32,396 nt of DNA from SIG603 sp964370405 (lineage in GTDB: Bacteria; Bacillota; Clostridia; Oscillospirales; Acutalibacteraceae): assembly GCA_964370405.1 (NCBI GenBank), contig CAYJJB010000012.1:1-32396 (forward strand), given 5' to 3'. Of this stretch, positions 16,349 through 24,864 are shown piece by piece (within the stretch, counting starts at the first letter, position 1; each line of letters begins with the position of its first letter). A program made the position numbers and the translations under genes. The notes beneath the pieces were generated by a model that was not told the origin of the DNA, searched no databases, and was given only the letters and a program-made list of their open reading frames with translations.

Positions 16349-17265
16349 TTATCATCCCTCTGGAAAAGTGCTTTTGCAAAGTCCTTTGCATTAAATTCTT
16401 GTAAATCATCAATTTTTTCGCCAACCCCAATAAATTTTATTGGAAGACCAAGTTCTTGATTTATGGTAAGTACAACGCCACCTTTTGCGGTACCGTCAAG
16501 TTTTGTTAAAATAATTCCTGTAACGTTTACAGCACTCATAAATTCTCTTGCTTGATTAATTGCGTTTTGCCCTGTTGCGGCATCTAGGACAAGAAGTACT
16601 TCTTTTTGTGCATCTTCGCCTAGCACTTTTTGAGTAACTCTATCAATTTTAGAAAGCTCTGCCATCAGTCCCGATTTATTGTGTAGTCTTCCGGCTGTGT
16701 CGCAAATTACAACGTCTTTTCTATTTGCTTTAGCATATTTAAGTCCGTCAAACACAACAGAACCTGGGTCTGTACCCATTTGCTGTTTTATAAGTGGAAC
16801 ATCTACTCTTTGTGACCAAATTTCAATTTGCTCAATTGCCGCTGCCCTAAATGTGTCGGCTGCAACTAATGCAACATCTTTACCGTCATTTTTTAATAAA
16901 TTTGCAAGTTTTCCTATGCTTGTGGTTTTTCCAACTCCGTTTACACCTACCACTAAAATCAAATTAACATCGCTATCAAGGTGCAAGCTTACGTCATTAT
17001 CAAGCATATTTGCAACAATTTCTTCAAGAACACCCATAACTTCATTAGGGTCTGTAATGCCACGCTCCTTTACGGTTTTACGTGCTTGTGTGCAAATTGC
17101 CTCTGCAGTTCTCATTGATACATCGCCCATAATGAGTAGCTCTTCAAGCTCTTCAAAAAGTTCCTCATCAATCTTTGTAAAGGAGTTTAGCATTTGTGTG
17201 ATTTGACCGCTAATACTCTCTCTGGTTTTCTTAAGACCTGCTTTAATCTTATCAAAAAATCCCAT
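16345..17265 (-). CDS. ftsY: Signal recognition particle receptor FtsY
   Basis: A 306-residue SRP-receptor GTPase that docks ribosome-SRP complexes at the membrane for co-translational insertion. It has a short N-terminal helical part without the long acidic A domain, a four-helix N domain, and the G domain: GVNGVGKTT (107-115), DTFRAAAIEQ, DTAGR and TKLDGTAKGG. Length is typical of Firmicutes. Follows smc by 26 bases, a conserved pairing. SD GAGG is about ten bases before ATG 17265. Confidence 0.97.
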   Translation of the reverse strand: MGFFDKIKAGLKKTRESISGQITQMLNSFTKIDEELFEELEELLIMGDVSMRTAEAICTQARKTVKERGITDPNEVMGVLEEIVANMLDNDVSLHLDSDVNLILVVGVNGVGKTTSIGKLANLLKNDGKDVALVAADTFRAAAIEQIEIWSQRVDVPLIKQQMGTDPGSVVFDGLKYAKANRKDVVICDTAGRLHNKSGLMAELSKIDRVTQKVLGEDAQKEVLLVLDAATGQNAINQAREFMSAVNVTGIILTKLDGTAKGGVVLTINQELGLPIKFIGVGEKIDDLQEFNAKDFAKALFQRDDK

Positions 17266-17291
17266 ATTCTTAACCTCTCATATATAATTAA

Positions 17292-20200
17292 TTACTGACT
17301 TTTCATGCCAAGTTTTGACTCTACTTCATGGCTTTTTAGAGATAAAATTTTTGAAATTCCATCGTCTTGCATTGTTACACCGTAAAGCATGTCGGCTGTC
17401 TCCATAGTTCCTCGTCTGTGGGTTACAACTATAAACTGCGTTTCTTTATTCATTCTTTGTAGATAAGCTGCAAAGCGACGTACATTTACATCATCAAGTG
17501 CGGCTTCAACCTCATCAAGCATACAAAATGGTGGTGGACTTACTTTCATAATCGCAAAATAAATTGAAATTGCAACAAGTGCTTTTTCACCACCTGAAAG
17601 CGCTTCAATGTTTGATACAATTTTTCCGGGAGGTTGCACTTTTATGTCTATACCAGAGTTTAGTATATCGCTCTCGTCCGAGAAAGAAAGGCTTGCCGAT
17701 CCTCCGCCAAAAAGTTCTGTGAATATATGAGTAAAGTGCTTGTTAATTTCAGCAAAACGCACTGCAAATTGTTCTTGCATATGCTTTGTAAGTTCATTAA
17801 TAAGTTTTATAAGTTCAAGTTTAGATTTTTCTACATCTTCAATTTGTTCATTTAAAAACTCATAGCGCTCACTGACTTCTTTAAATTCTTCAACAGCACC
17901 AACATTTACAGCACCCAGTGCCCTTATCTTGTTCTTTAGTTCTACAAGTCGTCGTTGAGCTTTTTGTAAATCTTCAACTTCTATCCCAATTTCTTCAGCC
18001 TCACGCCTTGTAAGTTCATATTCATCCCAAAGCTTTGAAATTATTGTATCATATTCTTTTTGAATATTATCGCATCTTTCTCTTAACCTTGCAATTTCAA
18101 GACCAACTCGCTCCCTCTCTAAGGATTTATCACGTTCATCTTGCCTTAGTTTTGATGAATTTTTATCAAGGTCATCTCTTTTAGCTAAAATGACACTTGC
18201 TTCTTCACGCTTTTCATTTGCAAATTTTCGCAAATTTTCGGCCTTTTCTTTTAGTTCGACAGATAAAACTTCATGCTTTTCAAGGTCTTCTTTTAAAACA
18301 ACAATCTCATTTTTAAGATTATCAATAGAAGAAATTCCTTCAAGCTTTCTATTTTCAAGTGCAGTGATTGTGCTTTTAATTGACTCTTTATCCTTTTGTA
18401 CAGAAAGCCCTCTAAGCTTAATTTCTTGTAAAAGATTTGAAAATTCGTCATTTTCTTTTTGCTTTACATCTCTGTCACCACTTAATTTTTCGGCTATTTC
18501 ATTTGATACAGCTAAACTGCTTTCGTGTTCACTAATTATAGATGAAATTTGCTGCATTTCATCTTCTGCACTTTGAACACGCTGTAAAGCTAAATCTCTT
18601 TCTGAAGTCATAGAGCTTTTCAAAGCCTTAATGCTTTCAAATTCTCGTTCAAGACGTGTAATTTCCGCTGTAGTATGTATTTTGTCTTCGGTAATTACAG
18701 ATAGTTCAGATTTTACAGTTTCAATTTGGGCACGAACCTCAGAGAGCTCTGATAAGGCATTTTTATGATCTTCTTCATAAAATTTACTTTGATTAAGTAA
18801 ATTTTCTGCAAGCTCTTTTATGCGGTCTATTTCACTTTTTCGGCTTAATAGACCTGAATTTCTAGCAAGAGAACCGCCTGTAAGCGAGCCGCCAGAATTT
18901 ACTACTTGGCCGTCAAGGGTTACCACTCTAAAACGATATTCTGATTTTTTAGCAATTATTACAGCACAGTTTAAGTCGCTTGCAATCACGGTTGAACCTA
19001 AAATAGAGCTTTTAATATTATTATAAACTTCTTCACATGAAACAAGGTTTGAGGCAACGCCTATAAAGCCTTCTAGCTTTTCAATATTTGAAACATTTAT
19101 ATGTCTGCCTTTTATAATGTTTATTGGCAAAAATGTCGCCCTACCGCTGTTTCTTTGTTTTAAAAGATTAATAGCAGATTTTGCATCTTGCTCGGTATCC
19201 ACAACAATGTTTTGCATTGCAGCACCAAGAGCTGTTTCTATGGCAACAGAATATTTAGCATCAGTCTTAATAAGTCCCGTTACAGGACCGTGAACGCCCT
19301 TTAAAATGCCTCGGCCTGCTTCTTTCATGGTAGTTTTAACACTTTGCGTAAAGCCTTCAAAATTGCGCTCTAAGTCCTCTAAAAGCTTTGCACGCCTACT
19401 TTGCTCGGCATATTTTAAATTATTATCATCTAAAAGCTTTTTTGTGTCCTCGGTTTTTTTTACTTTGCTAAGGTATCGAAGTTCATAACCTTTTAACGAA
19501 TTATTTATAGATAAAATTTTGTCTTCTAAATCAGTTTTGAATATCTTTGTTTTTTCTAAATCATTATTAACTTTATCAAAAGTTTTACTGTAATTTGATA
19601 TATCTTCATCAAGCACCAAAAGCCTTTGCTTAATTTCGGTTACTGTTGAATTTAAAGAAGAAAATTTTACTTTTTCCTGAGAAAGAAGTTCTGTTAGCTT
19701 TGAAATGTTTAAAAGTGCTGTTTCAATCTCCTTCAAAACTGAGTCAGAATGTTTTCGTATGCCCTCAAGCTTGTCGGACATGCTCATAAATTCTTTGTTG
19801 TTTTGCTCAATTTCTAAGTTTTTTCTTTCTATATCGGCTTTGCACTGGGCAATTTGATTTTCAATATCACTGCTAAATTTAATTACAGTTTGAGTTTCGT
19901 TTTCTATACGAGTAATATTATTTCCAAGGTGAAGCATTTCATTTTGTAAAACCGAAAGCTCACCGTCGGCTCTTACCGCATCTTCATCAAATTTTGCTGC
20001 CTCTTCCCTTAGGTTTTCCATGGAAATAATTAAGTTATTTGTACTTTTGAAATTTTCTTCAATTTCACCTGTTATTTTTTCTATTTCGTCTTCAATTTCG
20101 CTATGCTGATTTTGTGAAATTGACAGTTTATTTTCTTGTTCTCTCAAAATTTTACCTGAACGATTTAAGGTTTCAACCCAAATTCCAATTTCAAGCTCTT

Positions 20201-20867
20201 TTTTCTCTTTGTCAAACTCAATAAACTGTATGGCTTTTTCGGACTGAATCCTCAAAGGCTCAATTCTATTTTCGAGTTCTGATAAAATGTCACGAAGCCT
20301 TATCAGATTTTCTTCAGTTTTTAATAGTCTTCTCTCAGATTCTTCTTTTCTGTATCTAAAACGAGAAATGCCTGAGGCTTCCTCAAAAATTTCACGTCTA
20401 TCTTCACTTTTAGCGGACACTATGCTATCAATTTTACCTTGACCTATCATGGAGTAACCATCTCTGCCAAGTCCTGTGTCCATAAATAGTTCATTAATAT
20501 CTTTAAGTCTTACAGTAGCCTTATTTATAAGGTATTCACTTTCTCCTGAGCGGTAGTATCTTCTAGTGATTGCAAGGTTATCACCATCAAAATTTAAGCT
20601 ACCACCTGAATTGTCAATATTTAAGGTAACCTCTGCAAAACCTTGTGCTTTTCTTGAAGTTGTGCCTTTAAATATTACATCTTCCATTTTTGAACAACGC
20701 AAAGCTCTGGTAGACTGCTCGCCTAGTACCCAGCGCAAAGCATCACTTACATTACTTTTACCGCTTCCATTAGGTCCTACTACTGCTACCATATGTTCTT
20801 CAAATTTTAAAGTTGTCTTATCAGGAAATGTTTTAAATCCTTGTATTTCAAGTGATTTTAAAAGCAT
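17292..20867 (-). CDS. smc: Chromosome partition protein SMC
   Basis: A 1191-residue SMC ATPase, which with ScpA and ScpB condenses and segregates the chromosome. Walker A GPNGSGKSN is at residues 31-39. Long coiled coils run on each side of a hinge at about 520-665 (GVHGPVTGLI ... GGSLTGGS). The C-terminal head has LSGGEK near 1089 and Walker B CMLDEVEAALDD near 1115. Length is normal. ATG 20867 is chosen over a start ten codons upstream because SD AAGGAG (20876-20881) is eight bases away; it overlaps the radical SAM stop by one base (TGATG), so translation is coupled. Confidence 0.98.
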   Translation of the reverse strand: MLLKSLEIQGFKTFPDKTTLKFEEHMVAVVGPNGSGKSNVSDALRWVLGEQSTRALRCSKMEDVIFKGTTSRKAQGFAEVTLNIDNSGGSLNFDGDNLAITRRYYRSGESEYLINKATVRLKDINELFMDTGLGRDGYSMIGQGKIDSIVSAKSEDRREIFEEASGISRFRYRKEESERRLLKTEENLIRLRDILSELENRIEPLRIQSEKAIQFIEFDKEKKELEIGIWVETLNRSGKILREQENKLSISQNQHSEIEDEIEKITGEIEENFKSTNNLIISMENLREEAAKFDEDAVRADGELSVLQNEMLHLGNNITRIENETQTVIKFSSDIENQIAQCKADIERKNLEIEQNNKEFMSMSDKLEGIRKHSDSVLKEIETALLNISKLTELLSQEKVKFSSLNSTVTEIKQRLLVLDEDISNYSKTFDKVNNDLEKTKIFKTDLEDKILSINNSLKGYELRYLSKVKKTEDTKKLLDDNNLKYAEQSRRAKLLEDLERNFEGFTQSVKTTMKEAGRGILKGVHGPVTGLIKTDAKYSVAIETALGAAMQNIVVDTEQDAKSAINLLKQRNSGRATFLPINIIKGRHINVSNIEKLEGFIGVASNLVSCEEVYNNIKSSILGSTVIASDLNCAVIIAKKSEYRFRVVTLDGQVVNSGGSLTGGSLARNSGLLSRKSEIDRIKELAENLLNQSKFYEEDHKNALSELSEVRAQIETVKSELSVITEDKIHTTAEITRLEREFESIKALKSSMTSERDLALQRVQSAEDEMQQISSIISEHESSLAVSNEIAEKLSGDRDVKQKENDEFSNLLQEIKLRGLSVQKDKESIKSTITALENRKLEGISSIDNLKNEIVVLKEDLEKHEVLSVELKEKAENLRKFANEKREEASVILAKRDDLDKNSSKLRQDERDKSLERERVGLEIARLRERCDNIQKEYDTIISKLWDEYELTRREAEEIGIEVEDLQKAQRRLVELKNKIRALGAVNVGAVEEFKEVSERYEFLNEQIEDVEKSKLELIKLINELTKHMQEQFAVRFAEINKHFTHIFTELFGGGSASLSFSDESDILNSGIDIKVQPPGKIVSNIEALSGGEKALVAISIYFAIMKVSPPPFCMLDEVEAALDDVNVRRFAAYLQRMNKETQFIVVTHRRGTMETADMLYGVTMQDDGISKILSLKSHEVESKLGMKSQ

Positions 20868-21862
20868 CAGTCTTGCTCCTTTATTAAATAATCGCATATA
20901 TGTTTATCTTGAATAAATTCTAAATTAAAGCCAAGCTTCTCAAATTTTTCAAGATTAGATTTCTTTTGTCCCAAATACTGAGAAATTAGTTTTGGGTTTA
21001 CATAAATTTTTGCTTTATTGATTTTATTATCTTGCAAAAATTTATGTATTTTCTGAAAATTAATCTCAGATTTGCAAAGTTCCATAAAAGCGGGATGATA
21101 AGCTCCGTCTACATAATCTTTTTCTAAAATGTCACTTGCATGAAGTCCTACTCTAATTACTTTTATGCCATTATCGTAAAACATGGGTAAAAGTATTCCG
21201 CAAAGTTTCACTGCACTGTCAAGCGACTGTGCTTTATACTCGCCATTTGCAACAAGTGTGTCAAGTTTTGTACCTTTAAGAACCACAGTTGGATAAATTC
21301 TTACAGTGCTGGGTTTTAAATTTATGATTTCTTTTGCTGTATATATATCAAGCTTGTCGCTTGACATATATAGACCTGTCATCATCTGAAGACCAAGCTC
21401 AAAACCCTGAGATTTAATGAGATTTGAGGCATTTATTACATCTTGTGCACTATGTCCTCTGTCATTTGCAAGCAAGACAGTGTCAGACATTGACTGCGCT
21501 CCAAGTTCTATTGCCTTCACTTTATATTTTTTTAAAATAGTTAGTATATTTTCGTCTATACAATCAGGTCTTGTTGAAATTCGTATACCTTTAAAGTTAA
21601 ATTCATTTACAGCCCTAAGTCCTGCCTCTAATAGTGAAATCATATACTTTTTATCTATGGCAGTAAAACTTCCACCGAAAAATGCAATTTCAGTGTTTTC
21701 AGGCTCAATTTTTCCTTGTAAAGCACTTTGCTTTGCGGTTTCGTATACTTCGTTTGGTGTAGGTGCCTCTTGTTTTCCTGTAATTTTTTTCTGATTGCAA
21801 AAACTACAAAGACATGGGCACCCTATATGTGGTACAAATATCGAAATGTTTGAATGTTTAAT
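20867..21862 (-). CDS. Radical SAM protein of the Elp3-like family, with a probable AUU start
   Basis: A 331-residue enzyme. The radical SAM [4Fe-4S] motif is GCPCLCSFCNQ (CxxxCxxC, about residues 15-25), followed by IAFFGGSFTAI, RISTRPD and ELGAQSMSD, all typical of Elp3-like radical SAM proteins; the acetyltransferase half of true Elp3 is absent. In Clostridia this gene commonly lies between rnc and smc. Its target is not established. The first ATG of the frame is at 21643, after the iron-sulfur motif, which would give a dead enzyme. The frame upstream holds no ATG, GTG, TTG or CTG before an in-frame TGA two codons ahead of ATT 21862. That ATT (IKHSNISIFVPHIGCP) matches where relatives begin (M-[KR]-H-x-N-I). 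GGAG lies ten bases upstream. The ATT overlaps the rnc stop (TATTAA). Confidence 0.85.
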   Translation of the reverse strand: MKHSNISIFVPHIGCPCLCSFCNQKKITGKQEAPTPNEVYETAKQSALQGKIEPENTEIAFFGGSFTAIDKKYMISLLEAGLRAVNEFNFKGIRISTRPDCIDENILTILKKYKVKAIELGAQSMSDTVLLANDRGHSAQDVINASNLIKSQGFELGLQMMTGLYMSSDKLDIYTAKEIINLKPSTVRIYPTVVLKGTKLDTLVANGEYKAQSLDSAVKLCGILLPMFYDNGIKVIRVGLHASDILEKDYVDGAYHPAFMELCKSEINFQKIHKFLQDNKINKAKIYVNPKLISQYLGQKKSNLEKFEKLGFNLEFIQDKHICDYLIKEQD

Positions 21863-22538
21863 ATCCCATCAACTCCAAGGCAAGTCTTGCGGCTTGCTGT
21901 TCTGCTTCTTTTTTACTTTTTCCGCCACCTTTTCCAAGCACATTGCTGTTTAGTAAGACTTCAACAACAAAATGTTTACTATGGTCAGGTCCTGTGGAGC
22001 TTATAAGTTTGTAGCTCAGTTTCTCCTCAGGGTTTTGCTGAATAATTTCTTGTAAAGAAGTTTTGTAATCTTTAAAATTGTTGTTACCTGCCTTTTTTGC
22101 CGCAGGTTCAATGTATTTTATTATAAACTTTTTTGTAGTTTCCATAGAGTTTGAGTCTGAATAAATTGCCGCAATAATTGACTCGAACATATCTGCTAAA
22201 ATGCTGGGTCTTGTGCTTCCGCCTGTTCGCTGCTCTCCGTAGCTCAGTCGCACAAAGGCACCTAGGTCAAGCTGTTTTGAAAATGAGCACAAGGATTTTT
22301 CACAAACTAAATTTGCCCTCATTTTTGTAAGTTGTCCCTCAGGAAGATTAACGAATTTTTGAAACAGAAATTCCGCCACTGTAAAATTAAGTATAGAGTC
22401 ACCTAAAAATTCTAGTCTCTCATAACTTGGCACTTTATGCTCATTTGCATAAGAAGAGTGAGTTATTGCGGTTAAAAGCAGGTCTTTATCTTTAAATGTA
22501 TAAGAAAGTTTTGCTTCAAGTGCTTTTATCTGTTTCAT
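21858..22538 (-). CDS. rnc: Ribonuclease III
   Basis: A 226-residue double-strand-specific endoribonuclease for rRNA precursor processing and mRNA turnover. The catalytic signature ERLEFLGDS is at 40-48 and the second acidic cluster is in ADMFESIIAAIYSD. The C-terminal double-stranded RNA-binding domain begins at DYKTSLQEIIQQ and ends with KSKKEAEQQAARLAL. Length is normal. AAAGGAGAAA precedes ATG 22538. It lies 12 bases after plsX; acpP, often found between the two, is missing here. Its stop codon overlaps the next gene's ATT start. Confidence 0.97.
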   Translation of the reverse strand: MKQIKALEAKLSYTFKDKDLLLTAITHSSYANEHKVPSYERLEFLGDSILNFTVAEFLFQKFVNLPEGQLTKMRANLVCEKSLCSFSKQLDLGAFVRLSYGEQRTGGSTRPSILADMFESIIAAIYSDSNSMETTKKFIIKYIEPAAKKAGNNNFKDYKTSLQEIIQQNPEEKLSYKLISSTGPDHSKHFVVEVLLNSNVLGKGGGKSKKEAEQQAARLALELMGY

Positions 22539-22550
22539 ATTTTCTCCTTT

Positions 22551-23555
22551 TTAGTCTACATTTTTTGTGGATTTCACGGCGTCATTAATGTCGTGAATAA
22601 CTCCTGAATCAATATATTTTTTCATAAGCATTAAAGCACTTTTTACAGTTTCTGCTTTAGCACTTCCATGAATTTTAAATACTGGTTTTGATGCACCCAT
22701 AATTGGGGCACCACCATACTCATTATAATCAATTTCTTTTTTTAGGCGTTTCATGTCTTTTAATACTATAGCAGCTGCCAGTTTATTAAATAGACCATTT
22801 GTAAACACTCCCTTAATTTTTCCCATAAGCGAAAGTGCAACACCCTCAAATACTTTTAATGTGATATTGCCTGTAAAGCCGTCGCAAACTACAACATCTG
22901 CGGCGTCATATACCATATCTCTACCCTCAACGTTTCCAACAAAATTTATATGTTCATTTGCTTTTAACAGTTTAAATGCATCTTGGTAAAGTGGAGTCCC
23001 TTTATGCTCTTCTGTTCCAACATTTAAAAGGCCAACTCTTGGATTTTTTATCCCCATGACTTTTTCCATATACACACTGCCCATTATTGCAAATTGTAAG
23101 AGCATGTCGGGGCGACATTCTGTATTGGCTCCAACGTCTGATAGCATGAAAAAGCCTTTTTGCTTTGGTATAACTGAAGCAAAAGTTACACGTTTAACGC
23201 CTTTAATTCGCTTTACTATCATTGTAGTACCAACAACAAGTGCACCGCTATTACCAGCACTTGCAAAAGCATCTCCATGGCCTTGTGAAAGCATTTTCAT
23301 GCCAACAGCCATAGAAGAGTCTGATTTTGCCTTTAATAAGTCTGTAGGTTCATCATGCATAGTGATTTGTTGTGATGCAGGTATTATTTCAAAAGTACTT
23401 ATATCTAAATTATTATCTTTAGCACATTTTTTTATGAGATTTTCATCGCCACAAAGTGCTATCTCTATGTCTGCCGCTGCTTTTGCCAGTATACAACCTT
23501 TTATTATTTCTAAAGGAGCATTATCTCCTCCGAAAGCATCAATAATAAACTTCAT
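22551..23555 (-). CDS. plsX: Phosphate acyltransferase PlsX
   Basis: A 334-residue peripheral membrane enzyme that turns acyl-ACP into acyl-phosphate for PlsY, the first step of phospholipid synthesis in most Gram-positive bacteria. Recognisable segments are IDAFGGDNAP at the N-terminus, GDAFASAGNSGALV, LSDVGANTECRPD, LLNVGTEEHKG, VVCDGFTGNITLK and YGGAPIMG. ATG 23555 has a strong SD, GAGGAGGAA. It overlaps the end of trmFO by 17 bases. The fapR and fab genes that often accompany plsX are not in this window. Confidence 0.97.
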   Translation of the reverse strand: MKFIIDAFGGDNAPLEIIKGCILAKAAADIEIALCGDENLIKKCAKDNNLDISTFEIIPASQQITMHDEPTDLLKAKSDSSMAVGMKMLSQGHGDAFASAGNSGALVVGTTMIVKRIKGVKRVTFASVIPKQKGFFMLSDVGANTECRPDMLLQFAIMGSVYMEKVMGIKNPRVGLLNVGTEEHKGTPLYQDAFKLLKANEHINFVGNVEGRDMVYDAADVVVCDGFTGNITLKVFEGVALSLMGKIKGVFTNGLFNKLAAAIVLKDMKRLKKEIDYNEYGGAPIMGASKPVFKIHGSAKAETVKSALMLMKKYIDSGVIHDINDAVKSTKNVD

Positions 23556-24864
23556 AGCGTTCCTCCTCTAAATACTTTTTAAGGTCGTCAAGCGCCCTTA
23601 AAGCAAGTTCCTTATATCTTAGTTTTTTATCTCTTATTTTTACATCAAGTGCAGGTAAAACACCAAAATTTGCGCCCATGGGCTGAAAATCTTTTGAAAC
23701 ACTGCTTGATGCATGCAAAGATAGCGCACCTATCATAGTAGTGTTTGGAAAATATAGTGGTGTTTCGCCTTTTAATGCTCTTGCGGCATTAATTCCTGCA
23801 ACAAGACCAGAGGAAGCTGACTCCATATAACCTTCTACACCTGTGATTTGTCCTGCAAAAAATAAATTTTTATTAGTCTTAAATGAATAATCAGAATTTA
23901 ATAGTTTTGGTGAGTTTAAGAATGTATTTCTATGCATCACACCATATCTTAAAAATTCTGCATTTTCAAGGCCTGGTATAAGGCTAAACACTCTTTTTTG
24001 CTCAGAAAAAGTTAGATTTGTTTGAAATCCTACTAGATTATACATAGTTTTTTCAAGATTTTCTGTGCGAAGCTGAACAACTGCCCACGGTCTTCTATCT
24101 GTTCTGGGGTCTGTAAGTCCAACAGGTTTTAAAGGGCCAAAACGAAGTGTGTCAGGTCCTCTTTGTGCCATTACTTCAACAGGCATACAGCCTTCATAGA
24201 CCTTAGGATTTTGCATGTCAAAATCTCTAATTTGTGCACGTTTTGCATTTATTAGTGCATCATAAAAAATCTCATATTCCTCTTTGTTCATAGGACAGTT
24301 AATGTAATCTGCGTCGCCTTTACCGTATCTCGATGCTAGAAAACATTTTGTCATGTCAAGACTATTTTCGCTAACTATTGGTGCTGCGGCATCAAAGAAA
24401 CTTAGACTGCCATTACAAAGTGTTTCAATTTTTTCAGCTAACACATCTGAGGTAAGTGGGCCTGTGGCCACTATAGTAATCTCATTTTGAGGGATATCTA
24501 AAACCTCTTCATAAATTACTTCAATATTTTCATGAGCCTTAATTTTTTCTGTGACAAGTTTTGAAAAATCGTCCCTATCAACAGCAAGTGCACCGCCTGC
24601 AGGAACCCTTGTTTTGTCCGCACAGGCTACAAGTAGAGAATTTAACTGCCTCATTTCCTCTTTTAAAAGACCTGGAGCAGACTCTAACCTATCTCCTTTA
24701 AATGAGTTTGAGCATATAAGCTCTGAAAAATTTTCGCTTATATGCGCCGGAGTATATTTTTTTGGCTTCATTTCAAACAGTTTTACTTTAATTCCGGCAT
24801 TTGCAATTTGCCACGCCGCCTCACAGCCTGCAAGACCTGCACCTAGCACATTAATACTATTCAT
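23539..24864 (-). CDS. trmFO: Methylenetetrahydrofolate--tRNA-(uracil-5-)-methyltransferase TrmFO
   Basis: A 441-residue FAD and folate-dependent enzyme that makes 5-methyluridine at position 54 of tRNA. It has an N-terminal FAD-binding LGAGLAG, Cys51 in LICSNSFKGDRLES, a second conserved cysteine in GCMPVEVMAQRG, and late FFAGQITGVEGYMESA and SGLVAGINAAR. ATG 24864 is used because AAGGAAAA is a few bases upstream; an in-frame ATG 18 bases earlier lacks this. It overlaps the end of topA by eight bases. dprA-topA-trmFO is a conserved Firmicute order. Confidence 0.97.
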   Translation of the reverse strand: MNSINVLGAGLAGCEAAWQIANAGIKVKLFEMKPKKYTPAHISENFSELICSNSFKGDRLESAPGLLKEEMRQLNSLLVACADKTRVPAGGALAVDRDDFSKLVTEKIKAHENIEVIYEEVLDIPQNEITIVATGPLTSDVLAEKIETLCNGSLSFFDAAAPIVSENSLDMTKCFLASRYGKGDADYINCPMNKEEYEIFYDALINAKRAQIRDFDMQNPKVYEGCMPVEVMAQRGPDTLRFGPLKPVGLTDPRTDRRPWAVVQLRTENLEKTMYNLVGFQTNLTFSEQKRVFSLIPGLENAEFLRYGVMHRNTFLNSPKLLNSDYSFKTNKNLFFAGQITGVEGYMESASSGLVAGINAARALKGETPLYFPNTTMIGALSLHASSSVSKDFQPMGANFGVLPALDVKIRDKKLRYKELALRALDDLKKYLEEERYEVYY

